The translations under genes were made by a program, and so were the position numbers. The notes under the pieces are model-generated. The model searched no databases, was not told the origin of the DNA, and saw only the letters and a list, made by a program, of their open reading frames with translations. Shown here one piece after another: positions 1 through 8,353 of a stretch of DNA of 64,000 nt. Source of the stretch: CAIZGX01 sp046048875 (GTDB lineage: Bacteria; Bacteroidota; Bacteroidia; Flavobacteriales_D; Sanyastnellaceae); assembly GCA_046048875.1 (NCBI GenBank), contig JBJOFG010000013.1:124001-188000 (forward strand), in the 5' to 3' direction. Position 1 is the first letter of the stretch. Each line of letters opens with the position of its first letter.

Positions 1-103
1 AGGTGTTAACGTCGTCGTTGTATACCACAAGCTGATATTGCTCGTCGGTAACCACTTCAATCAATACTTCTTCTTCTGTTTCTGTTTGAGCGAAAATATT
101 CAT
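1..103 (-). CDS. clpS: ATP-dependent Clp protease adaptor ClpS (N-terminal part, runs off the window)
   Basis: The reverse complement from 103 reads MNIFAQTETEEEVL followed by an acidic stretch and then QLVVYNDDVNT at the window edge. The YNDDVNT segment is the hallmark of the ClpS core, which contacts N-degron substrates and docks on the ClpA/ClpC N-domain. Only 34 codons are visible, so the domain end cannot be checked. The start ATG is supported by a TAnnTTTG box just upstream. It is divergent from the LytTR regulator across about 105 bp. ClpS is cytoplasmic and selects N-end-rule proteins for Clp proteolysis (family knowledge). Confidence 0.85.
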   Translation of the reverse strand, partial: MNIFAQTETEEEVLIEVVTDEQYQLVVYNDDVNT

Positions 104-109
104 ACAATA

Positions 110-117
110 CAAAATTA
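110..117 (-). promoter_or_regulatory. -7 promoter box for clpS
   Basis: The minus strand reads TAATTTTG, an exact match to the Bacteroidota TAnnTTTG element, and ends 6 nt before the clpS ATG. No TTG -33 box was found at the usual 17-23 nt spacing, so this is a half-supported promoter. The spacing implies an almost leaderless transcript. Confidence 0.4.
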
Positions 118-208
118 AAGCAGAATTTTCATTTTGAAATTTTAGCTTTTCAACACTTAACATTATGGTATTGTTTGTTACTTCGTTTGGTTGTTATTTA
201 GCAGAATA

Positions 209-985
209 ATGAACAATTTGAATAGTATGAATGAATCGAACAATCTTATTCTTTCTGACACCGCAAAAATTCGTGTGTTAATTATTGAAGACGATGAGTT
301 GGTGCGTGCTTTGCTCGATGTCATTATTTCCGAATTAGGACATACGATTGTTGCTTCTGTTGATAACGCAGTGGATGCTTTAGTGGCCTATTCCGTTCAC
401 AATCCGCATGTCGTTATTACTGATATTGAAATCAAGGGAAATACAGACGGAATTGAATTGGCCAAGAAACTACTTCAAATCAGAAAATGTCAGTTGTTAT
501 TTTTAACTGGAAATGCAAATTCAGATACATTTAACAAGGCGAAAAAACTCGCTCCGTTGGCTTTCATTTCGAAACCCATTGTTCGTGTTGAATTGGAGCG
601 CAGCATAGATTTAGCTGTTGAGCATTCGAATGAGACAATCGGATTTGTTACACAGAGCATGCCTGTAGAAGGATGTCTTTATACGCGAGTAGGGAACAAG
701 TTGAAGAAAATTGCTATTGCTGATATTCAATACATTGAGGTGGATGGCAAATACAGTAGCATTTCTATTGCACAGCGTTTGGTGAATTGTAAGATTTCAT
801 TGAAAGAACTTCAAGCCAAACTTCCACAAAAAGATTTCGTTCAGGTAAACAGAAGTTCAGTGATTAACCTGAACTGCATAGAAGACATTGACATGGCAAG
901 ACAGATGATCAAAATGCCTTCCGCAGAAATTAGCATCGGTCGCAACTTCAAGGAATCTCTTTTGAATCGTTTGAACCTCATTTAA
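209..985 (+). CDS. LytTR-family response regulator (receiver + LytTR DNA-binding domain)
   Basis: About 258 residues. An N-terminal receiver domain starts at IRVLIIEDDELVR (acidic pair EDD), has the phospho-acceptor Asp in the VVITDIEI strand, the Thr in LLFLTGN and the Lys in AFISKPI. A C-terminal LytTR domain follows, with typical segments YIEVDGKYSSI and FVQVNRSSVINL. The product should be a cytoplasmic transcription factor controlled by phosphorylation. No partner histidine kinase is adjacent, as is common for LytTR regulators whose LytS-like kinase is elsewhere. An upstream in-frame TTG at 191 would add six residues. I prefer ATG 209, and ATG 227 is also possible. The target genes are unknown. 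Confidence 0.9.
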   Translation: MNNLNSMNESNNLILSDTAKIRVLIIEDDELVRALLDVIISELGHTIVASVDNAVDALVAYSVHNPHVVITDIEIKGNTDGIELAKKLLQIRKCQLLFLTGNANSDTFNKAKKLAPLAFISKPIVRVELERSIDLAVEHSNETIGFVTQSMPVEGCLYTRVGNKLKKIAIADIQYIEVDGKYSSISIAQRLVNCKISLKELQAKLPQKDFVQVNRSSVINLNCIEDIDMARQMIKMPSAEISIGRNFKESLLNRLNLI

Positions 986-996
986 TTCTTTCGTCA

Positions 997-1014
997 GAAT
1001 CTTTGGCCTAGCCA
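997..1014. repeat. Isolated triloop hairpin, sister of 44638-44655
   Basis: AATCTTTGGC-CTA-GCCAA forms a 5-bp stem (TTGGC/GCCAA) with a CTA loop, 12 nt after the LytTR regulator gene. It differs from 44638-44655 only in the loop (CTA against TTC). A pyrimidine-rich tract with CTTACCCTTT repeats follows to 1047. Confidence 0.7.
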
Positions 1015-1047
1015 ATCTTCCTTTCTCTTACCCTTTCTTACCCTTTC

Positions 1048-3327
1048 TTATCTCTTTTGCTTAAAAAGTTCAAACTGCGAAGGCACATTTCTCGTTGGCC
1101 AGAAGTTGTTGTTCAACTCCACGTCTGCTGTTTCTAAAAGTGGATCTAACGCAATGTTGGTCACTTTCTTTCCAAAACGGAAGACTTTGTTCGCAACAGG
1201 TTCAGACATTTTCCAGATTTCAGCAGGTATGCGTTCAATCTGCTTCGTTCCATCTTCAAACGTAAATTCGAAGATCAACGGCATGATTAATCCGCCTGCA
1301 TTTTCTACACTCACTTCGTAGAAGTAGTTGGTCTCATTCAATAACTTTTGCTCCTCAGGAGTAAGCATCTTCTTGTACTCTTCGTATTTCTTTTCGTCTT
1401 CAGTCGTAACTGCATACGGATTGTCATCGTTGTACTTGTCGCGTGTTTTCTGGTTTTGATCTACGATTGGAATAATGCCTTCTTGCTTGTCACGCATAAG
1501 TGAAATGTCTGCGGGCTGCGCATCTGCTTTCGCTTTTAATAAAGCCTTTTCAACTTTCGGGTCGTGACCGTTGATGGTGAATTCACGAACACTTTTCAAG
1601 TTCATGTCGCAATGCTCTGTGGTGTAAAACCAACCTCTCCAGAACCAATCCAAGTCAACGGCACTTGCATCTTCCATACTACGGAAGAAATCTTCCGGGG
1701 TAGGGTGTCTGAACGCCCATCTTCTGCAATATTCTTTGAACGCATAGTCGAACAATTCACGTCCCATAATGGTCTCGCGCAAAATGTTCAATCCGGTTGC
1801 AGGCTTTCCGTAAGCGTTGTTTCCAAATTGATAAATGCTTTCAGAGTTTGTCATAATTGGAGACATCTTCGTTTTGTCTCCTTTCATATAATCGACAATG
1901 TTTCGCGCAGGACCGCGACGAATTGGGAACTCACGATCCCATTCTTTTTCTGCCAAGTATTCGCAAAAGGTGTTCAAGCCTTCATCCATCCAAGTCCACT
2001 GACGCTCATCACTATTGATAATCATGGGGAAGAAGTTGTGTCCCACTTCATGAATAATAACCGAAAGCATGCCTGTCTTGGTTCCTTCGCTATACGATCC
2101 ATCGGCTTCTGGTCTTCCGCCGTTGAAACAAATCATTGGGTATTCCATTCCAATCCATTTCGCGTGAACGCTAATGGCAACCGGATAAGGATAGTCGATG
2201 GTGTGCGCGCTGTATGACTTCAATGTGTGCGCAACAACACGCGTGCTGTATTGCTCCCAAAGGGGATTTCCTTCTTTCGGATAGAAGCTCATAGCCATTG
2301 GTTTCTTACTGTTAATGTCCACCGACTGCGCATCCCAAATGAATTTTCTTGAAGTAGCAAAAGCGAAGTCACGCACATTGTCTGCTTTGAACACCCACGT
2401 CTTCATGGCTTTCTCATGTCCTTTCTCACGAGCGATAGCCTCGTCTTGCGTGCAAATAATAACAGGCTCTGTGCTTGTTTTCGCTTTGTTGTAGCGTGAA
2501 AGTTGATCAGAAGTAAGAACGTCTTTCGGATTTTGCAATACCCCAGAGGCGGCTACAATGTGATCTGAAGGAACGGTGATAGCCACTTCGTAATTTCCGA
2601 AATCAAGAGTAAACTCACCCGATCCCAAAAACTGTTTGTGCTGCCAGCCGCTGTAATCCATGTATGCAACCAAACGCGGATAGTATTGCGCAATGGTATA
2701 CAAGTAATTCTTGTCGGTATCGAAATATTCATAACCGCTTCTTCCACCGAGGCGCATTCGGTCGTTGATGTTGTAGTTCCAGTTGATTTGGAAAGAATAT
2801 GTTTGTCCAGGTTGAATAGGCTTCGGCAAATCAATGCGCATCATGGTTTGATTCACAATGTATGGCAAGTCTTTTCCAGAAGCATCTGCGACTTTATCTA
2901 ACTTGAAACCTCCGTCGAACCAAGGATACAAATCAATGAGGTCGTTGGTTTGCATTTGATCGCTAATCTTCATTTGCTCAATCTTCGCGGTATTGTTGTC
3001 TTTCGCGTAGATGTTTTGATCAAGCTGAATCCACAAGTAATACAACACATCCGGAGAGTTGTTGTGATACGTGATGGTTTCTTCTCCATGAATTTTTTGA
3101 ATGTCGTCGTCTAAACGAATCTTCATTTTATAATCGACTTGTTGCTGCCAATAGTCTACACCGGGCGCTCCACTCGCGGTGCGATAAGTGTTCGGAGTAG
3201 CCATTTCATCGGGACCCAACTGACGGAATTTGTCGTTCCATGGATTCACCTGAGGTTGTGCAAAGGCGTTGAAAAAAGCAACGGATAGGGCAGTTGCTGC
3301 AATAAGTTGACGAAGATTTAATTTCAT
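1048..3327 (-). CDS. Secreted M1-family zinc metallopeptidase
   Basis: 759 residues with an N-terminal signal peptide (MKLNLRQLIAATALSVAFFNAFAQ). The gluzincin site is intact: HEVGH at residues 426-430 and the third ligand Glu449 in WMDEGLN, exactly 18 residues after the second His, as in M1 aminopeptidases. GMEYP upstream corresponds to the GAMEN exopeptidase region. It probably trims peptides in the periplasm or outside the cell. No T9SS C-terminal domain is visible. It starts 30 bp after the PabC-like gene and is probably the last gene of that operon. A near -7 box (TATTTTAG) sits in the 30-bp gap, so separate transcription is possible. The length is normal for the family. Confidence 0.92.
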   Translation of the reverse strand: MKLNLRQLIAATALSVAFFNAFAQPQVNPWNDKFRQLGPDEMATPNTYRTASGAPGVDYWQQQVDYKMKIRLDDDIQKIHGEETITYHNNSPDVLYYLWIQLDQNIYAKDNNTAKIEQMKISDQMQTNDLIDLYPWFDGGFKLDKVADASGKDLPYIVNQTMMRIDLPKPIQPGQTYSFQINWNYNINDRMRLGGRSGYEYFDTDKNYLYTIAQYYPRLVAYMDYSGWQHKQFLGSGEFTLDFGNYEVAITVPSDHIVAASGVLQNPKDVLTSDQLSRYNKAKTSTEPVIICTQDEAIAREKGHEKAMKTWVFKADNVRDFAFATSRKFIWDAQSVDINSKKPMAMSFYPKEGNPLWEQYSTRVVAHTLKSYSAHTIDYPYPVAISVHAKWIGMEYPMICFNGGRPEADGSYSEGTKTGMLSVIIHEVGHNFFPMIINSDERQWTWMDEGLNTFCEYLAEKEWDREFPIRRGPARNIVDYMKGDKTKMSPIMTNSESIYQFGNNAYGKPATGLNILRETIMGRELFDYAFKEYCRRWAFRHPTPEDFFRSMEDASAVDLDWFWRGWFYTTEHCDMNLKSVREFTINGHDPKVEKALLKAKADAQPADISLMRDKQEGIIPIVDQNQKTRDKYNDDNPYAVTTEDEKKYEEYKKMLTPEEQKLLNETNYFYEVSVENAGGLIMPLIFEFTFEDGTKQIERIPAEIWKMSEPVANKVFRFGKKVTNIALDPLLETADVELNNNFWPTRNVPSQFELFKQKR

Positions 3328-3357
3328 AGCGTCGCTAAAATACGAAAGGAGAAGGGT

Positions 3358-4188
3358 TTAACGAGAAAGAAAATCGTTCAATTCAGAAGCCATTCTTTGG
3401 GCCTGAATGTGCGAATATATTTTATCTTGAAATTGCGAAACAGCCTGTATTCCTCGCGTTGCATTCAGCAACCACATTTCTTGTGCTTGTTGAAGGTTGG
3501 AAAGTGTGCACACTTTTTCCGTTAACTTTTTTCCCGTTTGTTGAAGATAATCTTGCAAAGCATGTTTCATGGTACTGTCGACACATCCGCATGAAAGAGG
3601 AGGAGTGAACAAATGATCTTCTTCCATCCACACCAATGAACTCCACGTTCCTTCAGCAATTTCATTTTGTGTATTTAGAAGGAGGCATTCGTTCCAATTG
3701 TTTTCCTTCGCCTCCATGGCTGCGAAGACATAGGGCAGTGCGTTCAAAGATTTAACATGTGAAAAAGAATGGGCATACAAAACGGAGCGTTCAGAAAGCC
3801 CTACTTCATTCAACAAAGAAAAATAAGAACCGAACGATTGTTCGGTTACTTCAATCAGAAAATGCATTTCGTTTTGAAGCGGAGTGTATCTTCCTTCGCT
3901 CGAACGATAGAATGTCACACGAGCAATGCCAGATTCAATTTTGTTTAATTGAAAGGTTTGTTGAATGAGACTTTCTAATTCTGAAAACGAATTTGTTGAA
4001 GGCTTGAACTTAAAGAGATTGTTCGAGGATTGAATTCGATTGAGATGATACTTGAAAAGGGGAATACGGTTGTGTTCGAAGCGCATGGTTTCGAAGAATC
4101 CATCGCCGTAACGAAAGGCGCGATTGGTTCGAACATCGAGCAGAAGTTCAGATTCTTCTATGAATTTTCCGTTCGAACAAACCAACAT
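3358..4188 (-). CDS. Class IV PLP-dependent enzyme (aminodeoxychorismate lyase / branched-chain aminotransferase-like)
   Basis: 276 residues of the fold-type IV PLP family. Visible features are FRYGDGFFETMR near residue 27, the FPLFKYH-like region with HLNRI, NEIAEGTWSSLVW around residue 175 and MWLLNATRGIQAV near residue 245. The family includes PabC (4-amino-4-deoxychorismate lyase, making p-aminobenzoate for folate), BCAT and D-amino acid aminotransferase. Sequence alone does not separate them, though the length and motif spacing favour PabC-like. It begins 1 nt after the HAD gene stop, so they are co-transcribed. Neither pabA nor pabB is nearby, which weakens a simple folate assignment. 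Confidence 0.82.
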   Translation of the reverse strand: MLVCSNGKFIEESELLLDVRTNRAFRYGDGFFETMRFEHNRIPLFKYHLNRIQSSNNLFKFKPSTNSFSELESLIQQTFQLNKIESGIARVTFYRSSEGRYTPLQNEMHFLIEVTEQSFGSYFSLLNEVGLSERSVLYAHSFSHVKSLNALPYVFAAMEAKENNWNECLLLNTQNEIAEGTWSSLVWMEEDHLFTPPLSCGCVDSTMKHALQDYLQQTGKKLTEKVCTLSNLQQAQEMWLLNATRGIQAVSQFQDKIYSHIQAQRMASELNDFLSR

Positions 4189-4189
4189 G

Positions 4190-4669
4190 TTATAGCGCTT
4201 TAACGTATTCCAACAAATCGCCGTTTTGCTTCATTTGGATTCCTCGAACGCCAGCGGCATTCGCGCAAAGCACATCGCGATCACGATCTCCGATCATAAC
4301 GCTTGCGTCTTTGTCGAGCTTGTATTTCGCACAAGCGCGTTCTACCCACAAGCTTGCAGGTTTACGTGAGAGCGAGTTACAGATGTCAGGGTGATGAACA
4401 GAATAGAAGAACTCCAAAATTTCAACATTGTTTTTTTTGCATTCCGATTGGAAGAAATCGTGAATGCGGTCTACCTCTTCTTTGGTGTAGAGCCCGCGAG
4501 AAATTCCGGCTTGATTGGTAACTACCACCAGTTCAAACCCTTTGGAAACCGCCAACTGTAAGGCTTCCATTACGGTTGGAAGAATTACGAATTCATCAAG
4601 CGAATACGTGTAATCTCCAGGATCATGGTTAATAACGCCGTCTCTATCTAAGAATAGTGCTTTTCTCAT
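4190..4669 (-). CDS. HAD-superfamily phosphatase, GmhB / histidinol-phosphatase type
   Basis: 159 residues. HAD motif I is at the N-terminus (LFLDRDGVINHD), motif II is in VVTNQAG, the Lys is in SRKPA and motif III is IGDRDRDVLCA. This layout is typical of D-glycero-D-manno-heptose-1,7-bisphosphate 7-phosphatase (GmhB) and the related histidinol-phosphatase domain. The usual Cys/His zinc loop is only partly present (HHPDICN...), and the protein is shorter than most GmhB proteins. A heptose role is plausible because hldD is in the same window at 30 kb, but the operon around it points to a different small molecule. It overlaps the MFS gene by 4 nt (translational coupling). Confidence 0.8.
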   Translation of the reverse strand: MRKALFLDRDGVINHDPGDYTYSLDEFVILPTVMEALQLAVSKGFELVVVTNQAGISRGLYTKEEVDRIHDFFQSECKKNNVEILEFFYSVHHPDICNSLSRKPASLWVERACAKYKLDKDASVMIGDRDRDVLCANAAGVRGIQMKQNGDLLEYVKAL

Positions 4670-5877
4670 ACCAATTTTTTTAGGGTTCGAAGGGTAAGAA
4701 CCAATGCAAGAATAGTGAATAAGGCGCCAAGCATAAAGGCTGCGCCTGGGAAGTGAACGATAGCGTTTGAATCTGCGAAATAGGAGTAGGTCTGCGTCAT
4801 AATAAGCGGTCCAACAAAGGCAGTAATGCTTACCATAGAAGAGAGTGAGCCTTGCATTTCGCCTTGCTCATTCAAAGGAACTTTGTTGCTCATGTAGCCT
4901 TGAAGCGAGGGTGTTGAAATTCCACCCACACAATAAGGTACAAGTATGGCGTACATCATCCATCCGGCATTCGCGAACGAAAACAGAATTAAACCTATGG
5001 CCGCGAATGCCATTCCGATCACGATCGATTTCGTTGGTCCCCAAACCCTGCTCGTGTATCGAATCAGTCCGCCTTGGACCAACGAGATAAGCACGCCCAC
5101 AGCACCCAACGAATACCCAACATCTGCATTGTCCCAATGAAACTGAGCCTTCCCGAAGAACGACCACGTGCTCTGAATGGCAAAGCTGCCAAGATATAAA
5201 AAGAAGAAAGCGACAATCAAACCCATCATTCCCTTGTATTGACCCAGTCGCTTTATACTGGTAAACGGGTTCACCCGTTTCCAATCGAAGCTTCTACGGT
5301 TTTCAACGGGATGCGATTCTGGAAGAATAAATACGCCGTAGGCGAAATTCAACAAAGAAAGAATGGCGGCTGCATAAAACGGAAATCGTTCGCCCATATT
5401 CCCCAACAAGCCGCCAATAACAGGCCCGAGAATAAATCCCAGTCCAAAAGCAGCTCCCAACATCCCGAAGTTCTGTGCGCGCTTCTCGGGCGTTGACACA
5501 TCTGCAATGTATGCAGTGGCTACCGTAAAGCTCGCTCCCATAATTCCACTTAAAATTCTTCCAATAAACAATAGCGTGATATTCGGCGCAAGAGCCATAA
5601 GCAAATAGTCTAGGCCCAAGCCTAGAAGAGAAATAAGAATAATCGGACGCCTTCCATACGAGTCGCTCAACGCGCCCATCATCGGAGAAAAGAAGAATTG
5701 CATAAAGGCGTATACGCCTATCAACCATCCGCCCCAAGTGGCCGCTTCCGTTATGGTCGAGTGGGTGAGAGAGGCTATCAGATCTGGCAACACCGGAATA
5801 ATGATTCCCAAGCCAATAACATCAATTAAGATGGTAATAAAAATAAAAACCATTCCTGGCTGTCTCGCTTTCAACAT
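4666..5877 (-). CDS. MFS transporter, TetA/TCR-like drug:H+ antiporter family
   Basis: 403 residues with about 12 membrane segments. The loop 2-3 signature GALSDSYGRRPIILIS and the central GAAFGLGFILGPVIGG (motif C of antiporters) are clear. The family moves tetracycline-like or other small molecules out of the cell using the proton gradient. The substrate cannot be read from sequence. It sits 24 bp after the cupin gene and overlaps the HAD gene, so in this operon it may export the product made by the HDO and PLP enzymes. A general drug efflux role is the alternative. Confidence 0.88.
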   Translation of the reverse strand: MLKARQPGMVFIFITILIDVIGLGIIIPVLPDLIASLTHSTITEAATWGGWLIGVYAFMQFFFSPMMGALSDSYGRRPIILISLLGLGLDYLLMALAPNITLLFIGRILSGIMGASFTVATAYIADVSTPEKRAQNFGMLGAAFGLGFILGPVIGGLLGNMGERFPFYAAAILSLLNFAYGVFILPESHPVENRRSFDWKRVNPFTSIKRLGQYKGMMGLIVAFFFLYLGSFAIQSTWSFFGKAQFHWDNADVGYSLGAVGVLISLVQGGLIRYTSRVWGPTKSIVIGMAFAAIGLILFSFANAGWMMYAILVPYCVGGISTPSLQGYMSNKVPLNEQGEMQGSLSSMVSITAFVGPLIMTQTYSYFADSNAIVHFPGAAFMLGALFTILALVLTLRTLKKLV

Positions 5878-5901
5878 ATCGAATGCAAGATTACGAAAGT
5901 T

Positions 5902-6660
5902 CTATTTCAAACGAGCAGTCTTCAGATAGTTTCCAATAAATGCTTTTCCAGTAAAGCCGAAATCGGCTACCGCTAAGAAGACCATTTCCTCGTTGCTTAA
6001 ATTCTGCGACTGGTGCATAGACCACCTTGGAATAAACACAATGCTTCCCGGTTGAACAGGAACTACGCGATCGTCAATAAGCACTTGTCCAGTTCCTTTG
6101 AAGAAGACAAACACCGTTTCGTGCGCATGCTTGTGCAATTCATTATTCTTGTTCGGAGAGACGCGAACAATACGTGGATCAAGGACTTCCAACGGAAAAT
6201 TTAATCGTTCCACGAAGAAGTCGACGTTCAATTTGTCAACGGTATTTCTGTATAATTCTTCTCCGCTTACCTGATCAATGTGCTGTTCAAACAAGGCTTC
6301 TTCTTCATCTGGAGTCAAAGACTCCTTCAGTAAAACCGCATCGGTCAAGGGTTTCAATCGTAAAAACAAAACTTGCTCATACGTGAAGTCCAATAATTCA
6401 TATAAAGTGACGTCCACCTCAACATCTTTCTTTCCTTCCTCAAACAACGCATTCACTTTCAATTCATCGTCGGTCATAAGCGCGTGAAGTGCCCATTGCT
6501 TTTCTGTAGAGTTCAATTCAGCAATGAAATCTCTCCACTTTTCGGTATCGCTTCTTAACTTGAACGAGCGGATGTATGCACCCAAACAATCTTGAATAAA
6601 ATACTTTTCCTCTTCATCAAAAAAATCGCTCTCGTAGGCTTGTATTAGGGGGTGCTTCAT
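5902..6660 (-). CDS. Two-domain protein with C-terminal cupin, partner of the HDO gene
   Basis: About 252 residues. The last 90 or so form a single cupin: ELHKHAHETVFVFFKGTGQVLI gives the HxH...E metal-ligand pattern, followed by VPVQPGSIVFIPRWSMHQSQN with the second His. The N-terminal 150 residues are helical and acidic (DEEEKYF, TPDEEEAL) and I do not recognise them. The start at 6660 is chosen because its ATG overlaps the TGA of the upstream HDO gene (ATGA), a coupling signal; the longer reading from 6699 lies inside that gene. Cupins of this kind bind Fe, Mn or Zn and act as dioxygenases, isomerases or sensors. The tight pairing with a diiron-oxidase fold suggests a shared substrate. Confidence 0.75.
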   Translation of the reverse strand: MKHPLIQAYESDFFDEEEKYFIQDCLGAYIRSFKLRSDTEKWRDFIAELNSTEKQWALHALMTDDELKVNALFEEGKKDVEVDVTLYELLDFTYEQVLFLRLKPLTDAVLLKESLTPDEEEALFEQHIDQVSGEELYRNTVDKLNVDFFVERLNFPLEVLDPRIVRVSPNKNNELHKHAHETVFVFFKGTGQVLIDDRVVPVQPGSIVFIPRWSMHQSQNLSNEEMVFLAVADFGFTGKAFIGNYLKTARLK

Positions 6661-7370
6661 GATTGTAGTTCGTTCGTTTCCAGTTCTAATTTGCTCCAAA
6701 ATTCTTTGCGAAGATTCAGGGCTGTTTCCATGCCTTTTTGAATGAGCTTGCTGTTTTCTTCACTCTGCGAAGCTAATTCATTCGCAATGGATATCAGCAC
6801 CTTTCCATGTTCATCGTCTACTTCGGTGTGCAGTGGAAAAAAAACATAATCTCGAAGTGTTAGTCCGCTATAGGTAGAAATTGATTTGATGATGGGTTGA
6901 TAAATATGTTTAACAATACTTTCAGTACCAAAGCCAATTGCACCAACGGCTTCGGCCTCTGAACATTCATTCAAATAATTTAAAAAGGTTGTACGCCACT
7001 CTTCAACTGCTGCATTTAAAGGAAATTGCTCTTCGGAGCATATTGATATTTTAAATCGAGCGAACAACTCTGGATGAGTTATTCCAATTACCCATTCGTC
7101 TTCAATGCCGAGGGCACGTATGGCTTGAAGATCTTCTTCGTGCAGTTGACCTTTTTCTTCCGCGAGGTTCTCGTACAAATGTGCTTTGTGCGCTGGATTT
7201 GAAAGTTTATCGATCACAGCCTGAAGGTATTTGGGAAACCAAGCGCTATATCCTTCGTACTGACAAGCGAAATAGGCCAAGGCTCTATGCATATCAGAAA
7301 ATTCGCCTAGTTCTAATTTCTTTAAATAAGAATGATGAACTGCTTCGTGTTGTAATGCTACGTCTTCCAT
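6657..7370 (-). CDS. Haem-oxygenase-like diiron oxidase (HDO; PqqC/TenA-like fold)
   Basis: 237 all-helical residues. The third-helix signature H181-xxx-D185-xx-H188 (HTEVDDEH) is the HxxxDxxH ligand set of haem-oxygenase-like diiron oxidases such as UndA, CADD, BesC and SznF. A further candidate ligand is Glu150 (GFGTE). Glu71/72 and His77 (ENLAEEKGQLH) lie in the first-ligand helix, although their spacing is one residue shorter than the E-x6-H of CADD. Known members use O2 to cleave, hydroxylate or rearrange small amino acids and fatty acids. It heads a tight run with a cupin, an MFS exporter, a HAD phosphatase and a PLP enzyme. The substrate is unknown. It is divergent from the glutathione peroxidase gene. 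Confidence 0.78.
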   Translation of the reverse strand: MEDVALQHEAVHHSYLKKLELGEFSDMHRALAYFACQYEGYSAWFPKYLQAVIDKLSNPAHKAHLYENLAEEKGQLHEEDLQAIRALGIEDEWVIGITHPELFARFKISICSEEQFPLNAAVEEWRTTFLNYLNECSEAEAVGAIGFGTESIVKHIYQPIIKSISTYSGLTLRDYVFFPLHTEVDDEHGKVLISIANELASQSEENSKLIQKGMETALNLRKEFWSKLELETNELQS

Positions 7371-7440
7371 ACTTTTGTTTCAGCGCGCAAATTAATTGCA
7401 CAATCTCTAAACATTCTTATTCTTCTTTTGTTAAAATAAC

Positions 7441-8022
7441 ATGAAAACAATTTACATCGTCGGATTATTGGTGTTAGTCCTCTCCTCAGCAGCAGCATTA
7501 GCCTTTCGCAGCAGATGGCAAAAACCTTCAAACCCAATAGGAACAAATAAAATGAGCTTTTACGATTTAACCATTAACAGCATCGACGGAAAAGAGATGC
7601 ACATGTCTGACTTCAAAGGAAAATACGTTTTGTGCGTGAATGTCGCTTCAAAATGCGGATACACTCCTCAATACGAAGACCTTGAAAAATTGTACGAGCA
7701 ATACCAAGGTAAATTGGTAATCGTTGGTTTTCCATGTAATCAGTTTCTAGGTCAAGAACCTGGAACTAGCGAAGAGATTGTTTCCTTTTGTCAGAAAAAT
7801 TACGGAGTAACATTCCCGTTAACAGAGAAAATCGATGTTAAAGGAAAGAATCAACACGGCGTTTACCAGTGGTTAACGCAGAAGACGTTAAACGGAGTGG
7901 CAGACGGCAATGTGAAGTGGAACTTCCACAAATTCTTAATCTCTCCAGAAGGAGAGTGGTTGGCTGAATTCCCATCAGGTGTAAAACCGTTGGATACTGA
8001 ATTAACTTCGCTGATTAAATAA
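7441..8022 (+). CDS. Glutathione peroxidase family thiol peroxidase (Cys type), membrane-anchored or exported
   Basis: 193 residues. A hydrophobic N-terminal segment (residues 4-22) followed by about 15 linker residues suggests a signal anchor or signal peptide. The peroxidase core follows: catalytic Cys in VASKCGYT, the resolving-region Cys and the Gln in GFPCNQF, and the Trp/Asn in VKWNFHKFL. It has Cys, not selenocysteine. The family reduces H2O2 or lipid peroxides. In bacteria the electron donor is usually thioredoxin or, where present, bacillithiol. The next gene encodes the bacilliredoxin YtxJ only 7 nt downstream, which makes a bacillithiol link attractive. It forms a three-gene unit ended by the 8977 terminator. 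Confidence 0.92.
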   Translation: MKTIYIVGLLVLVLSSAAALAFRSRWQKPSNPIGTNKMSFYDLTINSIDGKEMHMSDFKGKYVLCVNVASKCGYTPQYEDLEKLYEQYQGKLVIVGFPCNQFLGQEPGTSEEIVSFCQKNYGVTFPLTEKIDVKGKNQHGVYQWLTQKTLNGVADGNVKWNFHKFLISPEGEWLAEFPSGVKPLDTELTSLIK

Positions 8023-8029
8023 TGCATCC

Positions 8030-8350
8030 ATGAATTGGAATCAATTGAACTCGGTAGAGCAATGGAATGCCATGCTCGAATCCGAAGAAAAATTTATAGT
8101 CTTTAAACACAGCACACGCTGTAGTATCAGTACTACGGCGTTGTCGCGTTTTGAACGTGACTGGGACACTTCGTCTACTGTAAAACCCTATTATTTGGAT
8201 CTTTTAGCGCATCGCAATATTTCAAATGCCATTGCACAAGACACAGGTGTAGAGCACGAATCTCCTCAGGCCATTCTTATTGAAAACGGAAAAGTGTTGA
8301 AGTACGCTTCACATTTGTCAATATACGTCTCAGAACTTCTCGAAGCATAA
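8030..8350 (+). CDS. ytxJ: Monothiol bacilliredoxin YtxJ
   Basis: 106 residues with a thioredoxin-like fold. The signature FKHSTRCSIS carries a single active-site Cys, and the PYYLDLL, RNISNAIA and EHESPQ segments are characteristic of YtxJ (bacillithiol system redox-active protein). In Bacillus this family removes bacillithiol from mixed disulfides on proteins. Its presence implies that this organism makes bacillithiol, although bshA-C are not in this window. It is in an operon with the glutathione-peroxidase-like gene (7 nt gap) and the AlbA_2 gene (3 nt gap). Confidence 0.92.
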   Translation: MNWNQLNSVEQWNAMLESEEKFIVFKHSTRCSISTTALSRFERDWDTSSTVKPYYLDLLAHRNISNAIAQDTGVEHESPQAILIENGKVLKYASHLSIYVSELLEA

Positions 8351-8353
8351 GTC

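Noticed and set aside
1564..2217. 217-residue open frame on the plus strand
   Set aside because: It lies wholly antisense to the M1 peptidase gene, which has a complete active site. No domain or signal is seen in the antisense frame.
5902..6699. Longer start of the cupin gene at 6699
   Set aside because: It would lie 40 bases inside the upstream HDO gene, while ATG 6660 gives a normal ATGA overlap.
7600..7680. Selenocysteine in the glutathione-peroxidase-like protein
   Set aside because: The catalytic codon is TGC/TGT for Cys and there is no in-frame TGA or SECIS-like need.
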